A stretch of DNA of 64,000 nucleotides. Origin: Leifsonia shinshuensis (GTDB lineage: Bacteria > Actinomycetota > Actinomycetes > Actinomycetales > Microbacteriaceae). Made by a program: the position numbers and the translations under genes. The stretch spans positions 1,860,001 through 1,924,000 of the forward strand of contig NZ_CP043641.1 of NCBI RefSeq assembly GCF_014217625.1. The letters run 5' to 3'. Positions 51,420 through 59,820 of the stretch are shown here, in pieces (the first letter of the stretch is position 1; the number at the start of each line of letters is the position of its first letter). The notes under the pieces are model-generated. The model made no database searches. It saw only the letters and a list, made by a program, of their open reading frames with translations, and was not told the DNA's origin.

Positions 51420-52784
51420 CTATTCGCTCAGGTACGTGAGCAGGTCCTGCCGGGTCAGCACTGCGACGGGCTTGCCGTCCTCGGTGACCAGCAGCGCGTT
51501 CGCGACGGCGAGCGCCGCCCGCGCGGCGGTCACCGGCTCGTTGACGCCGATCAGCGGCAGCGGCTCGCCGAGGTGCGCCCCGACGGGGTCGTTCATCTTG
51601 GCGCGCCCGCCGAAGACGTCGTCGACCAGCGAGCGCTCGTCGAGCGCTCCGGCCACCTCGCCCATGACGACCGGCGGCTCCGCCGTCAGCACCGGCAGCT
51701 GCGAGACGCCGTACGTGTTCATGATCTCGATGGCGTCGTGGACGGTGTCGGACGGGTGCGCGTGCACGAGGTCGGGCAGGTCGCCGCGCTTGGTGCGGAT
51801 GACGTCGTGCACAGTGGCCTCGTCGGGCACCTCGCTGAAGCCGTAGGAGCGCATCCACTTGTCGTTGAAGATCTTCGCCAGGTAGCCGCGGCCGCCGTCC
51901 GGGAGGATGACGACCACGACGTCGTCGGCGGTCAGGTCCTTCGCGGCGCGCAGGGCGGCCACCACGGCCATGCCGCTGGAGCCGCCGACGAGGATGCCCT
52001 CCTCGCGGGCGAGCCGCCTGGTCATGTGGAAGGAGTCGGCGTCGCTGACCGGGATGACCTCGTCGACCACGCTCGGGTCGTACGCGCCGGGCCAGAAGTC
52101 CTCGCCCACGCCCTCCACGAGGTACGGGCGGCCGGTGCCGCCGGAGTAGACCGAGCCCTCCGGGTCGGCGCCGACGATGCGGACGCGGCCCTCGGAGATC
52201 TCCTTGAGGTAGCGCCCGGTGCCGGTGATGGTGCCGCCGGTGCCGACGCCGGCCACCAGATGGGTGATCCGGCCGTCGGTGTCGCGCCAGATCTCCGGAC
52301 CGGTGGTCTCGTAGTGGCTGCGCGGCCCGTTCGGGTTGAAGTACTGGTTGGGCTTGAACGCCCCGGGGATCTCCGCCGCCAGCCGGTCGGACACCGAATA
52401 GTAGGAGTCCGGGTGGTCGGGCGGCACCGAGGTGGGCGTCACCACGATCTCCGCGCCGTAGGCGGTGAGGACGTTGCGCTTGTCCTCGCCCACCTTGTCG
52501 GGGAGGACGAACACGCACCGGTAGCCGCGCTGCTGGGCGACGAGCGCCAGGCCCACGCCGGTGTTGCCGCTCGTCGGTTCCACGATGGTGCCGCCGGGCT
52601 TGAGCTGCCCGTCCGCCTCCGCCGCGTCGAGGATGCGGGAGGCGATGCGGTCCTTCGACGAACCTCCGGGGTTCAGGTACTCGAGTTTGACGAGCACCGT
52701 CGCCGCGATTCCGTCGGTCAGCCTGTTGAGCTTCACGAGCGGAGTGTCGCCGACCAAGTCGATGATGGTCTCTGCGTACTTCAC
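51420..52784 (-). CDS. cbs: cystathionine beta-synthase
   Basis: A 454-residue enzyme: a PLP-dependent synthase core (NPGGSSKDR with the PLP lysine at ~residue 44, PTSGNTGVGLALVA, GVGTGGTITGTGRYLKE) followed by a C-terminal pair of CBS domains (from ~residue 335: HPSDTVHDAIEIMNTYGVSQLPVL). It condenses homocysteine and serine to cystathionine, and the CBS pair may bind adenosyl compounds. GTG 52784 starts at MKYAETIIDLVG as in the family. It is divergent from the dtxR-like gene. Confidence 0.92.
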   Translation of the reverse strand: MKYAETIIDLVGDTPLVKLNRLTDGIAATVLVKLEYLNPGGSSKDRIASRILDAAEADGQLKPGGTIVEPTSGNTGVGLALVAQQRGYRCVFVLPDKVGEDKRNVLTAYGAEIVVTPTSVPPDHPDSYYSVSDRLAAEIPGAFKPNQYFNPNGPRSHYETTGPEIWRDTDGRITHLVAGVGTGGTITGTGRYLKEISEGRVRIVGADPEGSVYSGGTGRPYLVEGVGEDFWPGAYDPSVVDEVIPVSDADSFHMTRRLAREEGILVGGSSGMAVVAALRAAKDLTADDVVVVILPDGGRGYLAKIFNDKWMRSYGFSEVPDEATVHDVIRTKRGDLPDLVHAHPSDTVHDAIEIMNTYGVSQLPVLTAEPPVVMGEVAGALDERSLVDDVFGGRAKMNDPVGAHLGEPLPLIGVNEPVTAARAALAVANALLVTEDGKPVAVLTRQDLLTYLSE

Positions 52785-52869
52785 GCCGTCCACCGTAACA
52801 GGGCGGATGCGCGGCCGCCGCCGTATTACCCGCTCATCCGCGCCGGGGCTCCCCGCCTAGACTTCTGCC

Positions 52870-53538
52870 ATGCCCGTGTCCGATCTCTCGCCCGTGGCCC
52901 AGGACTACCTGAAGCTGATCTGGTCGGCGACCGAGTGGGCGGGCGACCCGATCACGGTCAAGCAGCTCTCGGAGCGGATGGGCGTGCGCGCCGCGACGGT
53001 GTCGGACGGCATCCGGAGGCTCGCCGACCAGGGCCTGGTGGTGCACGAGCCGTACGGCGCGATCGAGCTGACCGAGGACGGCCGCCGCGGCGCGGTCGCG
53101 ATGGTGCGCAGGCATCGGCTGATCGAGACCTTCCTCGTCGAGGAGCTCGGCTACGGCTGGGACGAGGTGCACGACGAGGCCGAGGTGCTGGAGCACGCGG
53201 TCTCCGACGGCCTGGTCGACCGCATCGACCGCCGGCTCGGCTACCCGGCGCGCGACCCGCACGGCGACCCCATCCCGACCGCGGACGGCACGCCCCGTCG
53301 ACCGGAGGCCGTCCCGCTGCTGACCGCGCCCTCCGGCGTCCCGCTCAGCGTCGTGCGCATCTCGGACGCCGACCCTGCCGTCCTCCGCTACCTCGCCGAG
53401 CGCGGCATCGGGCTGGATGCGGTGCTGACGGTGGACGAGCACCGCGCGTTCGCGGGCGACGTGACCGTGCACGTGGGCGACGCCGCGATCGTGCTGGGCG
53501 CGACGGCGGCCGGGGCGGTGTGGGTCGCCGGCGGGTGA
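52870..53538 (+). CDS. DtxR/MntR family metal-dependent regulator
   Basis: A 222-residue three-domain regulator. It has an N-terminal winged helix (TVKQLSERMGVRAATVSDGIRRLADQGLV, residues 31-59), a metal-binding dimerisation domain (RHRLIETFLVEELGYGWDEVHDEAEVLEHAVSDGLVDRIDRRLG) and an SH3-like C-terminal domain. The convergent neighbour is an Nramp transporter with a matching palindrome over its start, so manganese is the likely ligand and it probably acts as MntR. A TAGACT -10-like box close to the ATG suggests a very short or absent leader. Confidence 0.88.
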   Translation: MPVSDLSPVAQDYLKLIWSATEWAGDPITVKQLSERMGVRAATVSDGIRRLADQGLVVHEPYGAIELTEDGRRGAVAMVRRHRLIETFLVEELGYGWDEVHDEAEVLEHAVSDGLVDRIDRRLGYPARDPHGDPIPTADGTPRRPEAVPLLTAPSGVPLSVVRISDADPAVLRYLAERGIGLDAVLTVDEHRAFAGDVTVHVGDAAIVLGATAAGAVWVAGG

Positions 53539-53545
53539 CCGCGCC

Positions 53546-54802
53546 CTACGCCACCACCGTCAGCACCACCAGCGCCAGGTTCAACGCCACCACCAACCCC
53601 GCGACGCCCCAGCCGACGACCCGCACCCAGCCCGCGTCCGCCCGTTCCCCCATCACCGCGCGCGACCCGGTCAGCCGAAGCAGCGGGATCATCGCGAACG
53701 GGATGCCGAGGCTCAGGAACACCTGCGAGATCACCAGAGCCCAGGTGGGGTCCACGCCGAGCGCGAGGATGATCACGGCCGGGATCAGCGTCACGACGCG
53801 GCGGGCGAGCAGCGGCACGCGCACGCGCAGGAGGCCGCTCATGATGGTGGCGCCCGCGTAGCTCCCGACGGAGGTCGACGCCAGCCCGGAGGCCAGCAGC
53901 CCGACCGCGAAGATCGCGCCGATCGCCGGGCCGAGCGCCGCGCTGATCGCGGCGTGCGCTCCCTCGATGGTGTCGGTCCCCGCCACCCCGGGCAGCGCCG
54001 ACGCCGCCAGCAGCAGCATCGCGATGTTGACGGCCCCCGCGAGCACGAGAGCGAGCACGACATCCAGCCGGGTCGCCCGCAGCAGCGTGCGCGTACGCCC
54101 CTCGTCGCCGCCGGCGCCGTGCCGGTCGCGCGCGAGCGCCGAGTGCAGGTAGATCGCGTGCGGCATCACCGTCGCGCCGAGCATGCTCGCGGCGAGCAGC
54201 ACCGTCGGCGCCCCGTCGAAGCGCGGCACCAGACCCGCGGCGGCGGCCCCCCAGTCGACCGGGCTGACGAAGAGCCCGGCCAGGAAGCCCGCGGCGATCA
54301 CGCCGAGCAGCACCAGGATGACCGCCTCGAACGGCCGCTGTCCGCGCCGCGTCTGCACCGCCAGCAACGCGATGGCGGCGACGCCGACGATCAGCCCGCC
54401 GAGCGGCAGCGGAAGGCCGAACAGCAGGTTCAGCGCGATGGCCCCGCCGATGACCTCGGCGATGTCGGTCGCCGCGGCGACCAGCTCGGCCTGCGCCCAG
54501 TACGCGCGCCGGGCGCCCGCGCCGAGCCGTGCCCCCAGCAGCTCCGGAAGGCTTCGCCCGGTGACGATCCCGAGCTTCGCGGACTGGTATTGCACGAAGA
54601 CGGCGATGGCGTTGGCGGCGACCAGCACCCAGACGAGGAGGTAGCCGTAACGCGCGCCCGCCGTCAGGTTGGCCGCGACGTTGCCGGGATCGACGTACGC
54701 GATCGCGGCCACGAAGGCCGGCCCGAGCAGGAACCACAGACGCAGGCGCGAGCGCGCGGGCCGCTCCGCGACCTCCGCAGTTTTCGTCTCTCCTGACTCC
54801 AT
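53546..54802 (-). CDS. mntH: Nramp family divalent metal transporter
   Basis: A 418-residue, 11-helix proton-coupled Mn2+/Fe2+ importer. The metal-site motifs are intact: DPGN in helix 1 (AIAYVDPGNVAANLTAG, ~residue 40) and MPH in helix 6 (GATVMPHAIYLHSAL, ~residue 210). The ATG at 54802 is directly preceded by the DtxR-type palindrome and a -10-like TAGGCT, with no Shine-Dalgarno, which suggests a leaderless message under direct control of the convergent dtxR-family gene. Confidence 0.93.
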   Translation of the reverse strand: MESGETKTAEVAERPARSRLRLWFLLGPAFVAAIAYVDPGNVAANLTAGARYGYLLVWVLVAANAIAVFVQYQSAKLGIVTGRSLPELLGARLGAGARRAYWAQAELVAAATDIAEVIGGAIALNLLFGLPLPLGGLIVGVAAIALLAVQTRRGQRPFEAVILVLLGVIAAGFLAGLFVSPVDWGAAAAGLVPRFDGAPTVLLAASMLGATVMPHAIYLHSALARDRHGAGGDEGRTRTLLRATRLDVVLALVLAGAVNIAMLLLAASALPGVAGTDTIEGAHAAISAALGPAIGAIFAVGLLASGLASTSVGSYAGATIMSGLLRVRVPLLARRVVTLIPAVIILALGVDPTWALVISQVFLSLGIPFAMIPLLRLTGSRAVMGERADAGWVRVVGWGVAGLVVALNLALVVLTVVA

Positions 54803-54821
54803 TGTTAGCCCAGCCTAACAA
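54802..54821. promoter_or_regulatory. DtxR/MntR-type operator at the mntH start
   Basis: TTGTTAGCCCAGCCTAACAA has perfect 7-bp arms (TTGTTAG/CTAACAA) around six bases, resembling DtxR/MntR boxes. It covers the -10-like region and touches the mntH ATG, so a bound repressor would block the promoter directly. Confidence 0.7.
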
Positions 54822-54825
54822 CGAT

Positions 54826-54882
54826 CGAAGGGCACGTAAACGCCCCCAAAACGCTGTTTTAGGGGCGTTTACGTGCCCCTCG
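54826..54882 (-). terminator. Long hairpin, copy 3 of a dispersed repeat
   Basis: Arms CGAAGGGCACGTAAACGCCC and a matching right arm (one outer mismatch) have an AAAAC/GTTTT extension near the loop. It ends four bases before the stop codon of the minus-strand ABC exporter gene and begins five bases from the mntH operator. The stem matches the copies at 4004 and 36881 while the loop differs. Confidence 0.75.
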
Positions 54883-54885
54883 GCG

Positions 54886-56772
54886 TCACTGATCGAGGAT
54901 CGCGGTCTCGGTCTGCTCGCGGTAGAGGCGGGCGTAGATGCCGCCCAGGTCCAGGAGCTCGCGGTGCGTGCCGCGCTCGACCACCTGGCCGTGGTCGATC
55001 ACGAAGATGACGTCGGCGGCGACGATCGTGGACAGCCGGTGCGCGATCGCGATGGTGGTCCGGCCGCGGGAGGCCGTGTCGAGCGCCTGCTGCACCACCC
55101 GCTCCGAGATCGTGTCGAGGGCGCTCGTCGCCTCGTCGAGGATGAGCACCTCGGGGTCCTTCAGCAGCACGCGCGCGATCGCGATGCGCTGCTTCTCGCC
55201 GCCCGACAGGCGGTAGCCGCGCTCCCCGACGACCGTCTCGTAGCCGTCGGGGAAGCCGACGATCGTGTCGTGGATGTTCGCCCGCTTCGCCGCGGCCTCC
55301 AGCGCCTCCTGCGTCGCGTCGGGCCGGGCATAGCGGAGGTTCTCGGCGATGGTCGCGTGGAAGAGGTACGTCTCCTGGCTGACGACGCCGATGTGCGAGA
55401 CCAGCGAGTCCTGCTGCAGCTCGCGGAGGTCGGTGTCGCCGAACAGGATCCGCCCGGAGGTCGTGTCGTAGAACCGCGGGATGAGGTAGCTCACCGTGGT
55501 CTTGCCCGCGCCGCTCGGCCCGACGAACGCGGCGAACTCGCCCGGCTCGATGGTGAACGACACGTCGTCCAGGGTGTTGCGCTCCCCCGGCCGGGCGTCC
55601 GGGTAGCGGAACACCACGTGGTCGAACTCGATGCGGCCGAGGTCGCGGCCCGGGTCGACGGGCACCGCGTCCGGGCGGTCGGCGATGGCCGGCTTCAGGT
55701 CGAGGTATTCGAAGATCCGGGCGAACAGGGCGCCGGAGGTCTGCAGGTCGAGCGCCACCCGCATGAGCGCGAGCAGCGGGAACAGCAGCCGCGCCTGCAC
55801 CGTCGTGAACGCGACGATGGTGCCGGCCGTGATGTCCGTGGCCCCGCCGAGGATCAGCCAGCCGGAGACCAGGTAGACGATCGCCGGGATGGACGACAAG
55901 AAGATGTTGACCATCGCGAAGAACCACTGGCCGCTCATCGACTGCGACACCTGCAGCCGGATCTGGGTGCGATTCTCGTCCGAGTAGCGCTCGATCTCGG
56001 CCTGCTGGCGGTTGAAGCTCTTCGAGAGCAGGATGCCGGACACGCTCAGCGTCTCCTGCGTGATCGCGGTCATGTCCGACAGCGACTCCTGCGTCCGGGT
56101 CGCGATCCGCGCCCGCACCTGGCCGACCCGGCGCTGGGCGATCACCAGGATCGGCATCAGGATGACCGCGACGATGGTCAGCTGCCAGTTGAGCAGCAGC
56201 ATCGCCACCAGGGCGGCGATCACCGTCACGGTGTTGCCGAGGATGCTCGACATCGTGTTGGTGAGCACGTTCGCGACGCCGCCGACATCGTTCTGCAGCC
56301 GCGACTGGATGATGCCGGTCTTGGTCTTGGTGAAGAAGCTCAGCTCCATCGACTGCAGGTGCGAGAAGAGCCGCACCCGCAGCGCCCCCATCACCTTGTT
56401 GCCGACGGACGAGGTCAGGTAGGTCTGCCAGACGCCGAGGAGCGCCGACCCGACGAACACCACGATCATCACCACGACGATCTCGATCAGCACGGGCATG
56501 TCCGGCGTGCCGGACTTCGGGAAGAGCCCGTGGTCGAAGGCGCGCTGGGTGAGCAGCGGAGGCACCACCGACAGCGCCGCGCCGATCAGCACCAGCACCA
56601 TGGTGGTGACGATCGCGACCTTGTGCGCGGAGAACAGCGACACGATCCGGCGGAACAAATGCGGGATCCGGGGCGCCTCCGCGTTCATCGCCCGCTGCGC
56701 CGCCGCGTCGCCGCCGCTGACGCGCGAGCGCATGCCACCGCCGCCACCGACCATGCCGCGCATCCCGCTCAC
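54886..56772 (-). CDS. ABC exporter, fused membrane and ATPase domains
   Basis: A 628-residue half-transporter of the MsbA/LmrA type. After a Gly-rich N-terminus there are six membrane helices (about residues 50-335), then the nucleotide-binding domain with Walker A GPSGAGKTT (~residue 422), the signature LSGGEKQR, Walker B VLILDEATSALD and the H-loop AHRLST. It probably works as a homodimer exporting a lipid, peptide or drug; no neighbouring gene shows which. GTG 56772 is the longest start and internal ATG codons are possible. Confidence 0.92.
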   Translation of the reverse strand: MSGMRGMVGGGGGMRSRVSGGDAAAQRAMNAEAPRIPHLFRRIVSLFSAHKVAIVTTMVLVLIGAALSVVPPLLTQRAFDHGLFPKSGTPDMPVLIEIVVVMIVVFVGSALLGVWQTYLTSSVGNKVMGALRVRLFSHLQSMELSFFTKTKTGIIQSRLQNDVGGVANVLTNTMSSILGNTVTVIAALVAMLLLNWQLTIVAVILMPILVIAQRRVGQVRARIATRTQESLSDMTAITQETLSVSGILLSKSFNRQQAEIERYSDENRTQIRLQVSQSMSGQWFFAMVNIFLSSIPAIVYLVSGWLILGGATDITAGTIVAFTTVQARLLFPLLALMRVALDLQTSGALFARIFEYLDLKPAIADRPDAVPVDPGRDLGRIEFDHVVFRYPDARPGERNTLDDVSFTIEPGEFAAFVGPSGAGKTTVSYLIPRFYDTTSGRILFGDTDLRELQQDSLVSHIGVVSQETYLFHATIAENLRYARPDATQEALEAAAKRANIHDTIVGFPDGYETVVGERGYRLSGGEKQRIAIARVLLKDPEVLILDEATSALDTISERVVQQALDTASRGRTTIAIAHRLSTIVAADVIFVIDHGQVVERGTHRELLDLGGIYARLYREQTETAILDQ

Positions 56773-56832
56773 AGGGAAAGCCTACGTCCGCGCCGACCGC
56801 TCTCATGCCGCTCCCGGTACGCCGTGCGCGAA

Positions 56833-56872
56833 GGAGGCGGGCGGCAGGCCCCATGCCCTTCCGCCCGCCTCC
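56833..56872 (-). terminator. Hairpin after the LAxTG-like micro-protein gene
   Basis: Perfect 12-bp arms GGAGGCGGGCGG and CCGCCCGCCTCC with a 16-base loop lie 22 bases past the stop of the minus-strand small gene. It probably ends the wecB-surface protein-micro-protein transcript. Confidence 0.7.
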
Positions 56873-56893
56873 GGTCTGGTGGCTAGCCGCCGA

Positions 56894-57097
56894 TCACGCC
56901 GCGTCGAGCGCGGCGGCCTCGGCGTGCTGCGCCCTCCGCACCCACTGGGAGCGGAGCAGGAACAGCCCGGCGACGACCGCGATCGCTGCGATCACCATCG
57001 GGGTCACGCTGTCGAAGCCCGTCGAGGCGAGCGCGCCGCCGCCGAGCAGGGCGCCGCCGCCACCGAGGGGGCCGAAGGGGTTGCCGGTTCCGTACAT
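56894..57097 (-). CDS. micro-protein with LAxTG-like C-terminal anchor
   Basis: A 67-residue protein with AGGAG before its ATG. It has a short Gly-rich N-terminus, then LASTG, a hydrophobic helix (TPMVIAAIAVVAGLFLL) and a basic segment RSQWVRR. That resembles the LAxTG sorting tail recognised by actinobacterial class E sortases, but there is no N-terminal signal peptide. It is the last gene of the epimerase-surface protein unit. It may be an anchor remnant, a small membrane subunit or a sortase decoy; its function is unknown. Confidence 0.6.
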   Translation of the reverse strand: MYGTGNPFGPLGGGGALLGGGALASTGFDSVTPMVIAAIAVVAGLFLLRSQWVRRAQHAEAAALDAA

Positions 57098-57159
57098 GTC
57101 GTTTCTCCTGAGGTTCGTTGGCGAGTCGGATCGTTGTCGAGTGGGGGCCGGGAGGCGGA

Positions 57160-58449
57160 CTACTTCTGCGCGGAGCGCTTGCGGCGGCCGATCACGACGC
57201 CGCCGGCGCCGAGCACACCCGCTCCGGCGAGCCCCAGCAGCACCGGGACCTCCTGCGCGGCGATGATCACCGTCACGTCGGCGGACTCGTCGCCCGAGGT
57301 GACCGGGAGGTCGTTCTGGCCCTCGGCCAGCCCGGAGACCTCCAGCGACCAGGTGCCGTCCTCCTTCACGGTGGTGTCCGCGGGACCGGTCGGAGTGGTC
57401 ACGGTCACGGTCGCGCCCGGCGTCCCGTTGCCCGAGATCACCGCGGTCTTGGCGTCGTCGTCCTTCGAGTCGACCTGCGCGGTCAGCGGCGTGGGCACGT
57501 CGGCCGCGTCGATCGTCACCGACGTGTCGGCGGACGAGGTGACCGTGGCTCCGGTGCTGTCGGTCTTCTCCTGCACGGCCGTGAACGCGTTGGCGCCCTC
57601 GGCGAGGCCGTCGACGTCCACCGACCAGGTGCCGTCCGGGCCGACAGTGGCGGTCTTCGGGCCGTTCGGCGTGCTGACGGTGATCGTGGCGCCCGGCTCA
57701 CCCTTTCCGGTGAGCGTCGCGGCCTTCGCGTCGTCGTCCTTCGCCGAGACGGTGACGGTGACCGGCTCGATCGCGCGGAGGAAACGCGCGGTGAGGCCGC
57801 CGACGTCCGGGTTGACGACCGTGCCGGCGGTCAGCCGGGTCGCGTCCCAGTCGTAGCTGACGGTGACGGAGGACACCGCGCCGTTGAGCTGCACGTTCGC
57901 CGTCGTGTTGAGCATCGCGGTGTCCGGCGCTGCGAGGACGGCCGCGACATCGACGCTCAGCGTGTTGGCCGCCCAGCTCCACGCCGGATCCGAGCCGTTC
58001 ACGAGGGACAGCGCGGGCGCGGGCGAGCCGTTCACCCCGGTGACCTTCGGCTGCACCCACGTGCGGACGGTCGAGCTGTTGCCGCTGCCGGTCCCGAATC
58101 GGAGCACCGGGTCGCTGACGGGCGTGGAGAACGTGAACGTCTGCGTGTAGGTGCCGCAGCGGACGACCTCACCGACCTTCGTGCCCGACGTCACGCAGTT
58201 CGCGACCGGGTCGGGGATGCTCCGGAGGGAGTTCCCGCTCGGGGAGACCTTCTGGGCGCCGGGCGCGTCGACGGTCAGGGTCCCGCTGAGCGGGGCGGCG
58301 AGCGACGCGCTCGTCCCGGTGAAGGCGCTGGTCGCAGCGACGGTGCCGTCGGGCGTGGGTACCACCGCGTTGGCGGCCGACGGGACCAGGAGGGCCAGGG
58401 CGGCGGCGGTGATCCCCGCGCCGCCGATGGTCAGACGGGTCTTCTTCAT
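57160..58449 (-). CDS. secreted Ig-like-repeat surface protein with VP...GRRKR anchor (paralogue 1)
   Basis: A 429-residue exported protein. A Sec signal peptide with AANA cleavage site (residues 1-27) is followed by a variable domain with two cysteines, then two Ig-like repeats (about 230-318 and 319-398), each with a KDDDAK...GTPGATVTV...DGTWS...GLAEG pattern. The end is EVPVLLGLAGAGVLG, a hydrophobic helix and GRRKR, the plan of PEP-CTERM-like sorting signals, without LPxTG. It lies 33 bases after wecB in one transcript. Probably held at the surface or released by a sorting enzyme. Confidence 0.82.
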   Translation of the reverse strand: MKKTRLTIGGAGITAAALALLVPSAANAVVPTPDGTVAATSAFTGTSASLAAPLSGTLTVDAPGAQKVSPSGNSLRSIPDPVANCVTSGTKVGEVVRCGTYTQTFTFSTPVSDPVLRFGTGSGNSSTVRTWVQPKVTGVNGSPAPALSLVNGSDPAWSWAANTLSVDVAAVLAAPDTAMLNTTANVQLNGAVSSVTVSYDWDATRLTAGTVVNPDVGGLTARFLRAIEPVTVTVSAKDDDAKAATLTGKGEPGATITVSTPNGPKTATVGPDGTWSVDVDGLAEGANAFTAVQEKTDSTGATVTSSADTSVTIDAADVPTPLTAQVDSKDDDAKTAVISGNGTPGATVTVTTPTGPADTTVKEDGTWSLEVSGLAEGQNDLPVTSGDESADVTVIIAAQEVPVLLGLAGAGVLGAGGVVIGRRKRSAQK

Positions 58450-58481
58450 GTGCTGTGTCCTTTCTGGGACGGTCGGTTGTC

Positions 58482-59591
58482 TCAGGCGGCGTCCGCGAGC
58501 CGCAGGGCCGCCTGGGCGATCTGCGCGCCGGCGCGTCCGTCGCCGTACGGCGACGGGGTCGCGGCCAGGCGCGAACGCAGACCGGGCTGGGAGAGGACGC
58601 CGGCCGCCGCGGCGGCGATGTCCTCCCCCGGCGTCACGAGCCGGGCGAACCCGGCGTCGATGGATTCGGGGCGCTCGGTGGAGCGCCGGACGACGAGGAG
58701 CGGCTTCCCCAGCACCGTGACCTCCTCCTGCACGCCGCCGGAGTCGGAGACGATCAGGTCGGCGACGCTCGCGAGGGCGAGGAAGTCGCCGTGGCCGAGG
58801 CCGCGGCGCACGTCGAAGGCGTCCAGCAGTCCTGCGAGGCCCCAGCGGTTCGCGGCGGCCTCGGTGCGCGGGTGGAGGGCGAGGACGACGTCCGCCTCGA
58901 TCCGGCGCAGCCCCTCGAGGACGCGGCGCAGCGCCTCCGGGTCGTCGGTGTTCTCCGGGCGGTGGACGGTGGCGAGCACCAGTGGCCGTCCGGTCTCCGC
59001 ACGTTGGGCGGGCGCCGCAGCCTCCAGGGAGGCGATGGTGGCCTCGACGACCGTGTTGCCGGTGACCGCGATCCGCTCGGCCGGCACGCCCTCGCGGAGC
59101 AGGTTGTCCCGGTTGGCGGCGGTCGCCGCGCAGTGCAGCTCGGCGAGCGCGCCGACCACGAGCCGGTTGAGCTCTTCGGGCATCGCGCGGTCGTGGGAGC
59201 GCAGCCCGGCCTCGACGTGGATGACCGGGATGTCGAGGTAGGACGCCGCCTGGGCGCCGACCGAGGTCGAGTTGGTGTCGCCCTGCACGATCACGGCGGC
59301 GGGACGGTCCGCGCGGAAGTGCGCGGTGAGCTCCGCGATCCCTTCGGCGACCTGCTCGGGACGGCCCTTGCCGCTCATGCCGGACAGGCGGATGTGCGGC
59401 TCGCCGATGCCGAGGTCCGTGAAGAACCGCCCGGCCATGCTGTCGTCCCAGTGCTGGCCGGTGTGCACGACGCGGGCACGGGGGCCGAGGGCGCGGACGA
59501 CGCTCGCGAGCTTGATGATCTCGGGGCGGGTGCCGAGGACGACGGCGATGTCGCCGGAGCGGGCGGCGACGGAACGGGTGCGGGTGGTCAT
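58482..59591 (-). CDS. wecB: UDP-N-acetylglucosamine 2-epimerase
   Basis: A 369-residue non-hydrolysing epimerase that interconverts UDP-GlcNAc and UDP-ManNAc for envelope polymers. All family motifs are visible: VVLGTRPEIIK, VQGDTNSTSVGAQAA, HVEAGLRSHDRAMPEELNR and SDSGGVQEEV. AAGGAGT precedes ATG 59591. It is the first gene of the unit with surface protein 1 and the micro-protein, and has the shared bipartite promoter element about 100 bases upstream, so its sugar likely feeds the same surface polymer as the GT2 enzyme. Confidence 0.92.
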   Translation of the reverse strand: MTTRTRSVAARSGDIAVVLGTRPEIIKLASVVRALGPRARVVHTGQHWDDSMAGRFFTDLGIGEPHIRLSGMSGKGRPEQVAEGIAELTAHFRADRPAAVIVQGDTNSTSVGAQAASYLDIPVIHVEAGLRSHDRAMPEELNRLVVGALAELHCAATAANRDNLLREGVPAERIAVTGNTVVEATIASLEAAAPAQRAETGRPLVLATVHRPENTDDPEALRRVLEGLRRIEADVVLALHPRTEAAANRWGLAGLLDAFDVRRGLGHGDFLALASVADLIVSDSGGVQEEVTVLGKPLLVVRRSTERPESIDAGFARLVTPGEDIAAAAAGVLSQPGLRSRLAATPSPYGDGRAGAQIAQAALRLADAA

Positions 59592-59688
59592 GTGTACTCC
59601 TTCTCGGGTGCGGTGGTGCGGGTGGTTCCGGGTGCGGGTGGTGTCGTCCTGCGGGCCACGACACTGCAATTCTTTCGGCCGAGATTTC

Positions 59689-59730
59689 AGATTGCGGGGC
59701 CGAGCCGCCCCGGTGAGTGACCGATGAGTG
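59689..59730 (-). promoter_or_regulatory. Bipartite promoter element, wecB unit
   Basis: Read on the minus strand: CACTCA-N5-CACTCA, 19 bases, CAATCT. The half-sites are 11 bp apart (one helical turn). The same element with identical spacings occurs at 61236-61277 and 63439-63480. Confidence 0.65.
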
Positions 59731-59760
59731 CTGCCGGGGACCCGGCTGCGGTCGGCGGGG

Positions 59761-59803
59761 CGAAGGCCCCGGTCGTCGACGTGGCGGCGACGGCCGGGGC
59801 CTT
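59761..59803 (-). terminator. Terminator of surface protein 2
   Basis: Arms AAGGCCCCGG (59763-59772) and CCGGGGCCTT (59794-59803) form a perfect stem 18 bases after the stop of the minus-strand gene at 59821. Confidence 0.7.
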
Positions 59804-59820
59804 GCTTCGAGCGGGAGGCG

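Noticed and set aside
49074-53861. 1595-codon open frame on the plus strand across several genes
   Set aside because: It lies antisense to metB, cbs and other genes with clear motifs. Its Arg/Gly/Ala-rich text is typical of shadow frames in GC-rich DNA.
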